Of a stretch of 64,000 nucleotides of DNA, positions 9,956-20,333 are shown in pieces; position 1 is the stretch's first letter, and each line of letters opens with the position of its first letter. The notes under the pieces were generated by a model, which saw nothing but the letters and a program-made list of their open reading frames with translations, made no database searches and was not told the DNA's origin. The stretch comes from Stenogyne calaminthoides (lineage: Eukaryota; Streptophyta; Magnoliopsida; Lamiales; Lamiaceae). The position numbers were made by a program, and so were the translations under genes. The stretch spans positions 21,346,622-21,410,621 of the forward strand of contig JBBCBC010000001.1 in assembly GCA_037126765.1 (NCBI GenBank). The letters run 5' to 3'.

Positions 9956-10496
9956 GGATTAATTTTAAATAAATACATAATATTTATGTCAAGTATCAAT
10001 TTAATCACGACCTTCAAGATTAATGTTAAAAAGTTCAATCTTTAATGTTGTTGCAAATCGATACATGTTTTTTTTCTCCGATCAGTGGTAGATGACATGA
10101 CTCGCTAGACTTGCCATGTAGGGTCACACAATTTATTTTTATTTTGATACGCTATTCTGTTTTTATCTACGTTATTGTGAGAAAAAACTCAAGAAAACTC
10201 ACACTCGTTATTGGATTTTCTGTCAAAATAATGTAGCAAAAAAAAACCGTGTAATCCTACATTGCAAGTCCAGCGGGCCACGACATCCGTCACCGGTCGG
10301 AGAAAAAATATATATATTAATTTGCAACAACATCAAAGGTTAATCTTGAAGGTTGTGATTAAATTAATACTTTATTTTTTGATAACCCGATATCCGGTCC
10401 GTAGACCGACTAATCTGGGGGACCAGAACCCACCGTCCACTAGCGGATTAAATTAATACTTGATATAAAGATCGTGTATTTATTTAGAATTAACCC
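9956..10496. mobile_element. Mutator-like TIR element, 541 bp, with SINE insertion
   Basis: The left arm starts GGATTAATTTTAAATAAATAC and the right arm ends GTATTTATTTAGAATTAACCC, with inverted homology of about 110 bp inward. The 9-bp duplication TTAAAATTA flanks it (9947-9955 and 10497-10505). The other arm of the host MITE, near 28155-28170, keeps the uninterrupted empty site. It is the same family as 40059-41122. There is no transposase. Confidence 0.78.
10357..10461 (-). mobile_element. 5'-truncated tRNA-derived SINE
   Basis: A 73-bp insert (10373-10445) lies between two copies of the 16-bp repeat GATTAAATTAATACTT (10357-10372 and 10446-10461), which fits a target-primed duplication. 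On the minus strand the insert reads 'gattagtcggtctacgg', then 'ccggatatcgggttatc' and an A-rich tail. This 3' end resembles several plant SINE families. The tRNA-like head with A and B boxes is missing, hence 'truncated'. Confidence 0.6.
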
Positions 10497-10670
10497 TTAA
10501 AATTATTGTGGATGATCTTTAAATTGGAGAGAAAGTGTCATCCATCAAAACATATGGATGAAGACATAAAATATTTTTTGCAAAAAAAAAAGGGTAGAAA
10601 TAGGGTGATTGATAATCATTGTGAAAGTATGTTAAACAATTAAATATTTAAAAATTAGTGATGTGGAGAT

Positions 10671-11987
10671 TGTAGGTCCCGAAAGGGTTTTGTGAGGGCA
10701 GAAGTCTAGAGGGGAGGGGTGAATAGACTTCTGAAAACTTTTCATGCAAGATCAGGTGTGATGGCAGGTTGCACGATCAGTCGCGTGTGAATCAGTTTGG
10801 GCTGATATCCAACTTACTGATCGCCTGATCGCAGATCAGTTCGGTGTCTATCAGTTTAACTGATGTGCGGAAGCTAGTTTTAACCCGTGTGAAAAACCAA
10901 TTTTATAAGATCGGTTAAAATGCTTTTTTCAATCGGATGATTGAAATGTCAAAGTTGATCGATCGATCGATTTTGATGCGGATGATCCTAACTTCGAAAT
11001 ATGTATGCGCGATTTAAAGCCAAGTTGTGTGCAATAGTGCAAAGAAGTTAAGAGCAAGTAAATACACACAAGATTTTTATAGTGGTTCGGACAACCAGTC
11101 CTACGTCCACTCGTCCCTATCACAAGGGGCACCAACTTAACCAACTGAACTTAGTTTATTGTGCTAGTCCAACACAGTACAACCAACAGATGTTTATAGA
11201 GTTCTCACTCAACCGATCCCAGAAATCAGAACTAGAAACCCTAGTCTGAAATCTTGCTAAACAAACTTAACCTAACTTTGAGTTTGGGTTTTGTTCCAAC
11301 TGGAATTCTATCATAGTTTTGTCCTTTCTAGCCGTTTGACTTATGCAGCGCCGAATCCCACATTGTCAGCTCCGTACGTACGTGTCTCGTTCTCATTGGT
11401 TAACAAGTACACTGATTCAGTGTTTGTTCTACCAACTAAAGTTGACATTCTTCTTGTCTGATAGTACGTATGATCTGGTGTAACATCAGTTGTCACCGGT
11501 GTGGTGACCTAATCGATAAAAACCGATCGGTCTACGATAGAGTCTTCTGGTGCAAATTGTCTTAGCTCAACTAGCAGACTCGGCTGATGTAGGTCTTCTG
11601 GTCTTGATCTTCTGGTAGTCATCTGATCTTCAGGTCTTCTGAACTTGAGCTTCATGTCTTCACCTGATCATCTGACTAACTGACTCGTCTGATCTTCTGA
11701 CCTCGTCTGGTCTTCTGACTCGTCTTGTCTTCTGCCTTCTTATCTGGTCTTCTGACTTGACTTGTCTTCTGACCTTATCTGGTCTTCTGACTTAACTTGT
11801 CTTCTGACCTGACCTATACATATTGAGTTCCCCCTCAATATGTGACATATCTTATACATCAGTTGTCTATACATTTCAGCTGGTCATCCTATCCTGATTC
11901 TAAGTCATCAGTCAGCTAACAGGTCTGACTGGTCCTATTACAACTGTTTTGGCACTTCCATCAAAACTTAATACATATTTCCCAACA
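10671..11987 (-). repeat. 3' LTR of element A (1,317 bp, internally deleted)
   Basis: It runs from TGTAGGTCCC to TTTCCCAACA and matches the 5' LTR at 26084-27706. Relative to that copy it lacks 282 bp (26746-27027), with the junction at about 11321 and a TTTG microhomology. The lost segment carries the TATA box. A cluster of 'gtcttctgacttgacttgtc' repeats lies at about 11580-11815. Adjacent bases 11988-12003 hold a decayed purine tract. Confidence 0.88.
11580..11820. repeat. CTGA-rich minisatellite in the element A LTR
   Basis: Variants of 'cttctgacttgacttgtctt' and 'gatcttctggtcttctgac' repeat with a period of about 20-30 bp. The counterpart in the 5' LTR is at about 27300-27540. The array is built almost wholly from the words TCTGA, CTGAC and TCTGG. 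Confidence 0.75.
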
Positions 11988-12198
11988 ATTTCTCCATTTT
12001 TTATGGAACCAAAACACTTAATCAGAAAAACAGATAACCATGCGAAAAATAAAGACATTATAAACAGCAGAAATCAGAAGACAATGAGATGTTGTCTTAA
12101 GATCAGAAAGGTAACTTGTTTTATATATAAGAGTTGAAGATTACAAGTACAAGAATTACCTATCATCTGATCTAAAGAAAAGACATCTTCTGATTTCT

Positions 12199-12915
12199 TC
12201 AAAATGAGAATCTCTGAAGATCTGCTGGAATATTGAAAATCTTGTACATTCTCTGCAGCAAGGCCTCCAGTCTTTCTCTCTCAAATATATCTCCTTTCTT
12301 AGCAAAATCGTAGAAGAGCTTTTTAAATCCTACTGGGTCAAGAGAGTTATCTGCCCTGAGTGGTGGGATCATTGTCTGAAATTTGGGTGCAGAAGGAATT
12401 AAGGACATGATTTTCCCTTCATGCATCACCACCTTGTAGAAATTTGGGTATTTGATCTCCAACAGATTTAGAAATTCAGCATCGAACGCTCCTTGATCGG
12501 TATTTTCTGGTATCTTCTGAATAATATGCACATCGCTCAGCCAGTCGACTTTAATCCTTGTCCATTCAGGAAGCAAGTCTTGTCGGGCCACTAGAATACC
12601 TTCAACCTCCTCAGGAAAGGCTCTCTCTTCCCAATCTATTTCTTCTGCTTCTGCTGCCTTCTTATTCTTTCTTTTGACATACATTCGGCTCAGACCGGCA
12701 GTTTCAACAAGCTTCTTCTTCTTAATAGCCACTTCTATGACCCCACGCCTCATCTGTTGCTCTTCTCTATCCGCAGTTGTCATTTGCGATTGAGACTGGG
12801 TCACTACAGGCTTCTTGATCTGCTTGGCCTTCTGCTTTTTCCGTGCTTTCTCTTCTGGCCCAGCAGATTCTTCCTCTTCCTGCAACCTCTTCGCAAGGTC
12901 AAGACTTTTCGCCAA
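12199..12915 (-). pseudogene. Element A env-position gene, C-terminal part
   Basis: A 238-codon frame rich in lysine and glutamate at its start (AKRLQEEEESAGPEEKARKK) is followed by a globular region containing EEVEGILVARQDLLPEWTR and KYPNFYKVVMHEGK. The same ending occurs in element B at 47636-48295 (a W-rich helix, then a motif around FLNLLEIKYPNFYK / FIDYLLTFYPKYLH), so it is a shared C-terminal domain of the lineage's extra protein. No function is known to me. It is separated from the upstream part by a frame change near 12915-13218. The real protein presumably started at 15492. Confidence 0.65.
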
Positions 12916-13217
12916 ATATTCTTGATCGAATCTCTTCTGAACAGATGATGAGAAATCTTCAATTCAGTCCACCCTTGTTATCAGATCACCAAGGGAGGAT
13001 TTCTGTTCAGATATGGCCTTGTCTTAACACTGAATCAGCCTGCTGTGTTCTTCAACAGAATGTAACATCTCAGCAACCTCTGTATCAGGAGTCTCAGCAG
13101 CTGTTCTTGCGGGTTGTTATTTTTCTGATCCACCCTCTTCTTCCCCCTTTTTGGTTTTCGCAAAAAGTTTTGATATCCTGATGTTCAGGGCATTGAACTC
13201 CCTTAGCATCTCAGATC

Positions 13218-13928
13218 TTAGCTCGTCAACTGCAAGAGGGTGATCTGAATAGTGGAGGCAGTTGGGGGAGGTCCCATTACCCGATTAAGAATGGTTTGCA
13301 GCGTCTTCTGAGATGTACTGATGGAGCCCTCCAGTCTTCTCCATACGGCATCAAGACTTATATTCGTCTTCCCCAATGATGAGTAGATGCTCTGCAGAAG
13401 GGTGCCAATGTCGGATAGAATGGAGACTTCTGCTGACAGCTTATCAGATAATGGATCGATGCGGCTCATTACTGTTGCTGTAATCTGATCGTGCAAGTGC
13501 AGCAGTTTGTCGATCGTCAGCTTCCGTTCTGTCTCCACCAAGGCATGTTGCTCCTCTCTGAATCTGTCCATCAGGTTTCGAGTCAGCGTTTGAAATTGCT
13601 GATCGACAGATGCCTTAACCCCATCTTGTATGTTCTTTGTAATCAGCTCCAGGGTTTCGGTAGAGATTGTAACAGCCTGACCAGATGTTGAAGCCTTGCC
13701 AATGAAGGTCTCATCTGTAGCACCCTTAACTGGTTCATCGGCAGGTTGCTCATACTCAGTGTAAGTATCAGCAACATCTTCCTCCTCTTCCTCAGAAATA
13801 CCCAGCTTCTGGTGCACCAGCCATCTGATATCAGCATCTGTAGCAAGTTCGACTGCGTTGGATACACCGACATTCTGCTTTGCCCTCTTCTCTAAATCCA
13901 CAAAGTAATCAGGCTCCAAAGTGTTCAT
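13218..13928 (-). pseudogene. Element A env-position gene, coiled-coil middle part
   Basis: A 236-codon frame. An acidic stretch (EEEEEDVADTYTEYEQ) is followed by about 130 residues of predicted long helix (for example RNLMDRFREEQHALVETERK, DQITATVMSRIDPLSDK). Long coiled coils are also found in the matching part of element B (48573-50171) and are reported for the env-like proteins of Sireviruses. It probably continues from 14051-14578 after a frame break. No transmembrane segment is obvious here, so 'env-like' describes position rather than proven function. Confidence 0.6.
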
Positions 13929-14050
13929 CAGAATGAGGAAATCTTCAATATCTTTGTGCCTGATATCTCTCCAAAAGACAATCTCCTCAATCTGCTTTAT
14001 GATCCCAGGATGATTGATGAGATCAGGGAAGTGCTGGTCCAGAAATGCAT

Positions 14051-14578
14051 TTACTTGGCGCCGCAGAAAATAGATGGTGGAATCTTCTTGTTCAGACGAG
14101 CCAAGAATTGTTCTTGTGTTGAAGGGGTTGTGGGAGATGGATACAAATAGATCTTCACCAGCAACATCTGGTGTGAGCTCCAGTTGAGCGGGTTCTGGGG
14201 CAGGTGATGGTGTTTGTTTTCTGGGTGAGGGGGTAAGGGAAGGAGAAGGGGTAAATGGTGATTTGTGAGAAGGTTAAGGTGATGGTAATATGTGGGATGT
14301 GGGTGAAGGTTTTTGGAAAGAGGTGTGGGTGAACTGGGGAAGAAAGTGGCTTCACGACCCTTAAATAGAGAACTCAGATGAGCTGAGTCAGATGGTTCAG
14401 ACTCAGTCTGAGCCTCCTCATCTTGTACACCGGTCTCTCTGGCCTCCACCTGACCTGGTTCTTCCACCAGCACCATTTCCTGTCCTGCTGGCAGATCTCC
14501 TTCAGATCCTATGATCTCAACATCGATGTCCTCATCCCTAAGACCCTCAGAAGGCATTCCAGCCTTCTTTGGTAGCAT
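14051..14578 (-). pseudogene. Element A env-position gene, acidic/proline-rich linker
   Basis: The first 90 codons are acidic (EDIDVEIIGSEGDLPAGQ, QDEEAQTESEPSDS). The remainder becomes histidine- and proline-rich low complexity, which suggests a frameshift around 14340. It lies between the conserved N-terminal domain (14626-15492) and the coiled-coil part. Such acidic linkers are also present at the same position in element B. Confidence 0.5.
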
Positions 14579-14593
14579 TGATGTGAGTTTCTT

Positions 14594-15492
14594 CTAACGC
14601 TTCGCACCTGCATCAGAAGGCTTACTCACAACTTGTTTCCTCTTTGCAGCTCTAACCTTCGGTTGGGCTCTTGCCTGCGTCTGCACAGATGATGCCGCCT
14701 TAGTCTTTGGAACATACGGAGCAAGATCATCATCTGATTGTCCTGGCAATTCCTCGTCCTTAAGCAAAATTGCCTTGAACTTCTCCAGGTAAGGTTTCCT
14801 CCCAATATCTGACCAGGGATAGTTTGGCATCTTATCAGCAAGGATGATGCTGACTTTGTGAATGTTGCATATGTTTTTTGGTTCTTCTCATTCACAGCAA
14901 ACTTTGCAGATTCTTGCAGCAATCGATTTTTGAACAACCCCATCCAATTCATGTATGGGGTCTTCTCGGTGATAGCAGTCATGACATGCTGCTTCTGTTG
15001 GGTTAATGTATCTGGACTGAAGGTAATCCCAAAAATGACCTTGGAAACAATCTCGAACAAGAGTCGGTATTTCCTTCTGAGGTAGGGAACCTTGACATTG
15101 GTGATATTTGCGATGTTCCTTGGCCTCAGGTGTACTTTCTGTAAATACTCCTTATCGGACATCCCGACATTGAATTCGTCAGGGTAGTTTCTGCCCATTG
15201 GGAGTCCAAATATCCTCTGCAAGTCTGCATTTGTGACATCAATCCTGTTGCCACCAACGAAGGAATATAGTTCCTTGTTGTCCGTCTCTTGTAATTTCCG
15301 CAAAAACTCCAGGGATTCGATTATAGATACACTGTCTAAGTGCCTATAGCAATACTGTTCTAGTTCACAAGCTCTCAAACACTCCATTATCTCCATGGAT
15401 TCCGGATCGCGAGTGATATGGAAGAAGACATATTTTTCATCGATGACGTGCTTAAGCATGGAGGAGTAATCACAGGATTGTGTAGATGCCAT
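14594..15492 (-). pseudogene. Element A env-position gene, conserved N-terminal domain
   Basis: It starts at ATG 15492 (MASTQSCDYS). Conserved blocks are MEIMECLRACELEQYCYRHL, NRIDVTNADLQRIFGLP, HLRPRNIANI and RRKYRLLFEIVSKVIFG. The last block aligns with HLKPKYRVLLDIVSKCIM in element B, so this is a lineage-wide domain. It resembles what databases call a 'putative plant transposon protein' domain in retrotransposon-derived proteins. The frame shifts near 14850; the correct continuation (MPNYPWSDIGRKPYLEK) is in another frame at 14594-14830. The gene lies about 650 bp from the nested insertion and 4.8 kb past RNase H. No predicted enzymatic residues were recognised. Confidence 0.65.
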
Positions 15493-16220
15493 TATCTGAA
15501 AACATATCACCATATAAACCTTTATCAGTGATTTATCATAAGTATAGACATACACACAACAGAACGAATACCATATATCTCACAAAACTTGTAACCCTAA
15601 CACATAGTACATATGAAATACCAAATATTAAACATTGCAAATTACCAAAGAAGCGATTTGAGTGATTTTGAAGAAGATAAGGAATAGCTTGAGTAATTTG
15701 AAAGAGTTGATTATTTTATGGAAAATGAATGCGTGTTTGAATGTAGAGGAGATGAAAAGGTTCCAGAAAATGGTATTTTAGGGTTTATAAGTGAGAGGGA
15801 AAATAAAATTTTGCACGAAATTTTGAAATACTCAAGTGTCCTTGATTTAATTGGACGATCAAGATCGAGTGGTTGAAAAGTAATTAAAACGTGCGGTCAG
15901 GGATTAAAACCGGCAGACTTTTGGACTTAAAAGTTCGCAATAAATGCATTTAACACAAAAATCCCACGTCCGCATTTAATGCTTGCAGGCATGACGTCAT
16001 AAAGTAATGGGAACAGTAATAGCTAACATAGAATAGGCATAAAGATAAATCAGAAAACGTATCTGACTGACTGATATTGTAATCAGTCAGTTACCACTGT
16101 GTTCTGATCTGGTTGGCCTGATTACTGTTGACCTTACTGATGGTAGTCTATCCCTTAGTATTTCCCAACAATGTCCCACTTATCTGATCAGATTTCTGTT
16201 GATCCAATCTGATCAAGTCA
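15493..16220 (-). mobile_element. Element A spacer upstream of the env-position gene
   Basis: No gene. The stretch contains CTGAT/ATCAG-rich A-type sequence and 'ttaatgcttgcaggcatgacg'. Its equivalent in element B is the 51140-51430 spacer ('aataaatgcattgcaggagtc'). The two spacers share the word 'aataaatgcatt', which suggests a conserved 5' leader for the downstream gene. Confidence 0.45.
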
Positions 16221-16335
16221 GGTCTTGGGATGTGTGCCCCCGCCAAAACCTCATCCTCGGGGAGGTGTACAGTCGCCTCAATTTCCTGAATCAGCGTGAT
16301 GTGTGACAGACCCGCAATGATGGCCTGGACACTTT

Positions 16336-16625
16336 GTGACGTCACACCCCGTGAACTAATCCAACCAGCAGTCGTGTATCACCTACGCGCTGCCCTTGCG
16401 TTTCCAATTTCTTTGGGAGGGCCTCGAAAGTTCAAACTTTGCATTCTCACCCCCGCTCTTCCTCTATAAATAGGGCAGGATTTTAGACATACAACCCATT
16501 ATACTCTCTCCCCATACTTATCGTTCTCAAGCTTGCTCATGGAAAATTCCGGCGAGTCCTCAATTTCAAGGCGTCCTTGTCCCCAAGGATCTAAATCGAG
16601 TACAACTTATAAAAGTTGCATATAG
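16336..16625 (+). promoter_or_regulatory. Plus-strand promoter-like segment with short leader frame
   Basis: A TGACGTCA palindrome (16336-16343, CRE/as-1-like) is followed by a TATA box, CTATAAATAG, at about 16452-16461. Next come a pyrimidine-rich leader and ATG 16539 opening a 28-codon frame (MENSGESSISRRPCPQGSKS). The arrangement looks like a real plant promoter and first coding bases cut off by the oppositely oriented chimera at 16566. The downstream half could be the plus-strand frame at 19506. Confidence 0.4.
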
Positions 16626-18540
16626 ATTACATATTTTTGTATAATTTCCTAGTAGACCATTCTCACCATGACCCCATGAAAGAACTTGTGATTTTGAATA
16701 GTGCAGTACAGTAACTCCCGAAGCTATGCTCGAACCTGATGCATTTACAAACCTTGGAGTAGCAACAACGTAATAATAATTGTTAACATTTTGATCCATA
16801 ATTACCAAGAATGAGTAAGATCTACCCACATGGATATCCTTTGCAACTTTTATAGGCTTCGCAGTCCAATGAAAATACTCAACATCCCAATATGTAATAC
16901 CACCCCTGATATATTTTTCCACATAATATGCATATTTTTCTGAGCTTCTCTGTACAATATCACTTCTTGATTTAGCAACCCAAAAACTTCTAAATATCTG
17001 AACTATCTCTTCATCTGCAACCTTTCCAACACCAAACTCAAGCGATATCAAACTAATAAAATCAACAACTCGGATAATCAACCTAACTAATTCATAAACA
17101 TCACAGCCAGCTAGATACACCACTTCTACAATAGGCAATGGCTTCTGATCCTTTACCATCACAATAACACCCCCAACCAGATTTCCATATCTACTGCTAC
17201 TACCAAATTCACCAAGCAACTCAGCATTCCCTTGTTCAACAACACTCCTGATACAAGTTCCTCCACAGTATTCATTCCTTCCACTATCAACAAGTCCAAT
17301 AAGAACTAAATTTGCAGTTGAAAGTATCATTGAGGATCCCTTAATAACTACTAAATTTCTAGCTTCAAGAAAAGAAGTTGAGACAGTTGCCCCACCTTCC
17401 AAAAACTCACTTCCGGAATTAACAAGTTTAATCAAGCTTGTATGATACTCGAGTTCCACCAATTCCAGCAACTCTTCGTCGTCCACCTGATCTTGAATGT
17501 GTTGCTTGATTCTTTCATAGTCTTGTTCTAATCCCACTCCAATTTCTTCCAAAACCTCATCAACAACAACAATATCAAAGTCATCATGATAGCGACTCAG
17601 ACCAGAAGTAGCTGATGTAATCAAATGAATCTGACCATATTTTTCTTTGTGAAACTTCAAAAGACAATTCAAAAGGTATGCCTCACATTCACTAGGTTGA
17701 AACCCTTTGGATGCCTCCAAAACATCTTGGGATTCACTAATTAGCAAACCTTCTAATTGAGGAGTACTCTGATAGTCCTCAGATTTCAAAGCCATCAAAT
17801 ACAAGCGAATCTGGATTTCTTCCAACTGATAAGGAGAAAGTTCAGTATCAGAATCCCCTGCCATTTCAATATAAGATAATTCCTCTTCTTCAATAGTTAT
17901 CTTTTTAGTGATGGCTTCAATAGTTTCCAAATACTTCCTTCCTAGCTCAATTGTTTGTTGCAAGGTGGTTGGTTCAAACATTGTGATGAAAGCTTGTGAT
18001 TCTTCAGTGAGTCCACTAATAAAACTAGCAACAAAATATTCTTCAGAAAAATCTCTATTGTTCAATTGTAGCAACCCAACCTTCAACTCTACAAATCTTT
18101 CTACATAATCTGAGTAAGAACCACTGTGCCTTAATTTATCAAATTCTTAATTAATTTTAGCTTCATTCCATTCCTCAAATCTAGCAGATAACACTTCTAA
18201 AAATTGTTGCCATGTAATATCTACTTGTTTTAGCCTGGAATTTTGACACCAATGTGCTGCCTTACCCTCAAAGTGCACACACGCTAGTTTGATTTTTTGT
18301 GAATCCATTATATCAGGAATACATTTGAAATACCCATTGCATTTGAGGATCCAAAGCCTAAGACAAGTACCATCAAAATGGGGGAAATCGACTTTAGGTT
18401 CATAGCTTGAATACCTTGAAACCCTTTTCCAATTGCAGTTCCCGAATCATCAATTAAATCGCCTTCATGGAAGATCTTTTCCACCTTGAGCCGTTGATTA
18501 GGCTCATAACCCACAACCCGAGAATAGTTCGCTCTGATAC
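16566..18540 (-). pseudogene. Chimeric frame: Ty3/gypsy gag fused to SKU5-like oxidase fragment
   Basis: A gag region begins after a primer-binding site at 18531-18542. Capsid-type blocks occur in broken frames (KLACVHFEGKAAHWCQ near 18290-18240, then YSDYVERFVELK). A 506-codon open frame (16566-18086) starts with GLLQLNNRDFSEEYFVASF and ISGLTEESQAFITMFEPTTL, the usual plant gypsy gag ending. Near residues 417-466 (about 16689-16838) it reads DIHVGRSYSFLVIMDQN, YYYVVATPRFVN and GVTVLHYSKS. These match the cupredoxin-domain region of SKU5-similar (SKS) monocopper oxidases. Residues 70-415 are unrecognised. An in-frame stop lies near 18145. The frame is long for chance but no gag zinc knuckle or pol follows, which suggests gene capture by a retroelement. 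Confidence 0.6.
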
Positions 18541-18542
18541 CA
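18531..18542 (-). other. Primer-binding site of the nested gypsy-like element
   Basis: Minus-strand TGGTATCAGAGC, complementary to the 3' end of initiator Met tRNA, lies 2 bp from TGTAGCGATC. That fits an LTR end followed by a primer-binding site. The gag-like frame begins just downstream. Confidence 0.65.
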
Positions 18543-18544
18543 AT

Positions 18545-18919
18545 TGTAGCGATCCCAGCACTACCAACACTATAATCCATATTTTTTGTATAATTTTCTG
18601 GAAATAAGAAGGTAAATTGCATATAGAGGAAGAGAGTAAGAGATCGAGAGATGAAGATTTGAAGAAATTGGGAGAGAGAGAATTAGATAGGAAGAGAGAT
18701 AGTTAGAGGAGAGAGAATAGTGTAAATTTTTCCCGATATCTCATTCATCGACCGCAGCCATATTTATAACAAAACAAAGGGGGTCCACACACGATGGATA
18801 TTCCTTAGGTAATTTAAATCGCGAAATTAAAATAGATAATGATTGGGCTAAGCCCCTCTTCTTCATCTTTAAATTCGGTCATTCTAAATGTTTGGGCCCA
18901 TCTGGTGAAAGCCCAAGCA
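18545..18919 (-). repeat. Candidate 5' LTR of the nested gypsy-like element
   Basis: On the plus strand it starts TGTAGCGATC next to the primer-binding site and could end at AAGCCCAAGCA near 18919. A minus-strand TATA box (TTATAAATATGG) lies at about 18760-18772, with a purine/pyrimidine-rich leader downstream. No second copy was found in the insert, so the outer boundary is a guess. Confidence 0.4.
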
Positions 18920-18949
18920 TTTCCTCATTCGAGATAACTCCCCTCGGGA

Positions 18950-19182
18950 GGATTTGACTTCGGCGCGTTCTCCTCCGCTCGAGATAAATCCACTCAGGAG
19001 GATTTGGCTCATGCGCATTCTTCTCGCTCAGATAAATCCACTCAGGCAGTTTGGACTCAGGCGCATTCTCCTCGCTCAGATAAATCCACTCAGGAGGATT
19101 TGGCTCAGGCGCATTCTTCTCGCTCAGATAAATACACTCAGGCGGTTTGGACTCAGGCGCATTCTCCTCGCTCAGATAAACC
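18950..19182 (+). repeat. Tandem array, about 46-bp unit
   Basis: About five copies of 'ggcgcattctcctcgctcag' followed by 'ataaatccactcaggagg' alternate between two subtypes (AGGAGGATTTGG and AGGCGGTTTGG). Frames 18954-19211 and 19004-19216 repeat the same peptide and are not genes. Confidence 0.8.
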
Positions 19183-19365
19183 TGAGCGCCCGACTCTTCA
19201 GCTTCCTCTAACTTGAGCGAGCCCTCCTCATTCAGACTAACCTGAGCGCCCGACTCTTCAACTTCCTCTAACCTGAGCGAGCCCTCCTCATTCAGATAAA
19301 CCTGAGCGCCCGACTCTTCAGCTTCCTCTAACCTGAGTTAGCCCTCCTCATTCAGACTAATGTAC
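19183..19365 (+). repeat. Tandem array, about 60-bp unit, three copies
   Basis: Copies of 'gagcgcccgactcttcagc' followed by 'gagccctcctcattcaga' adjoin the 46-bp array. Two different minisatellites in series recall the 3'-UTR arrays of G1 at 1-1965. Confidence 0.8.
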
Positions 19366-19505
19366 TTGAAACCCCTCTTCTCCACTGAGACCCGAACCCC
19401 AACTCTATCTCTCCTTTCGTTCCCAACTCATGATCATGACAGCGTCCTCCGGCAATAGGCTTCTTCTACTCTACACAACTGGCCTCCGGTTCTCAGTCCA
19501 TCCCT

Positions 19506-19874
19506 ATGCTTCCCCCGTTTCTGATCTCGTCTTCATCGGAGGATGACCATATGGCCATTGCCAAGCTTCACTGCCACCCGGGTAGCGGATTTACCGCCGC
19601 CAACATGGAGGTGCCCCTGGCCATTTGTGCCTTGGGCGACGATCGGGATGACAGGGTTAACGACGATGAGCAACTTCTGACATGTAATATGGATTTAGTA
19701 TTGTATATGCGAACTCGATCAATCCAAAATGCCCTTCACAATCCCTTGCACCACATATATGACACTCGTGTTCATTTAAAGCGGGAAGTCTCATCGCAGC
19801 ATCTGACAGTTCACGGGCTGTCAAAACATCCTTTTCTGATAGTTTTACAGCATCTCCCTCATATGAAACACTGA
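19506..19874 (+). other. Unassigned plus-strand frame in the nested insert
   Basis: A 122-codon frame containing SSSSEDDHMAIAKLHCHPGS and CALGDDRDDRVNDDEQLL. I recognise no family. Its start is probably not real: the coding-like composition extends upstream to about 19440. It could be the downstream half of the transcript starting at 16539. The following 19875-20060 holds three copies of 'acctccgggtct' and no gene. Confidence 0.25.
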
Positions 19875-20333
19875 GAAGAATTCCCTGGGAGTCGTGACTC
19901 CAGTAATTCCGTAGTATGAATCAAGTCGCTAGCCTGCCTCCGGGCCTTAATGTAATGAAATCGACCTCCGGGTCTATTGTAATGGGATTTTTCCCGACCT
20001 CCGGGTCTTTATCAATGAAATTCTTTTTTAATTCCTTTGTTGTGTTGACTCGATTTCCTTATGCAATTTTTACCTAGTCCTTGTCGTCTTAATATTTATG
20101 CGACTTGCTTATTGGACATTCGCTTAATCGTCTTACAAAGTCGGAACATCCAATCTGATCAGTTCCCCCTTCATCTGATATCCCTTTTTACGATCGGTTC
20201 CTCGATCGATGATCGACCAGTTGAGGTACCTTACTCAACTGATTCTCCTGATCTGGTCAATCTCTTAACCAACTAGTCCTGGAGACTAGTCCACCAAACA
20301 TTTCTGGTGCACTTTCTCCAAGGTCCAGAAGTC

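Larger units (their letters stand above)
9849..10670. mobile_element. Left part of a long foldback MITE split by element A
   Basis: The left end, 'gcatcaacaattcatcc' and 'gggtgtttaaacatc', is an inverted match to the segment ending near 28237. Internal phrases such as 'catatggatgaag' and 'gtgattgataatcatt' occur on both sides of element A. The MITE was therefore interrupted by the 17-kb Sirevirus insertion at 10670/27707. It also contains a Mutator-like element at 9956-10496. Confidence 0.65.
16221..20060. mobile_element. Insert of about 4 kb in element A (boundaries approximate)
   Basis: Element B has only about 0.7 kb between RNase H and the extra gene, whereas element A has 4.8 kb. The difference is a block without A-type CTGAT words. 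It contains a plus-strand promoter-like region (16336-16560), the minus-strand gypsy gag-oxidase chimera (16566-18540), a candidate LTR (18545-18919), two tandem arrays (18950-19365) and a plus-strand frame (19506-19874). The exact ends and target duplication were not resolved. More than one nested element may be present. Confidence 0.5.

Noticed and set aside
12757..13181. Plus-strand frames opposite the element A extra gene
   Set aside because: They are antisense shadows of the minus-strand coding sequence, which is supported by homology to element B.
16620..16700. RCC1-like SWGHGENGLLG peptide at the end of the chimeric frame
   Set aside because: A single short match without repeat structure, directly after the SKS-like segment; treated as chance.
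19506..19874. Plus-strand frame as an independent host gene
   Set aside because: It lies within a nested insertion, has no recognised domain and no supported start; kept only as an unassigned frame.
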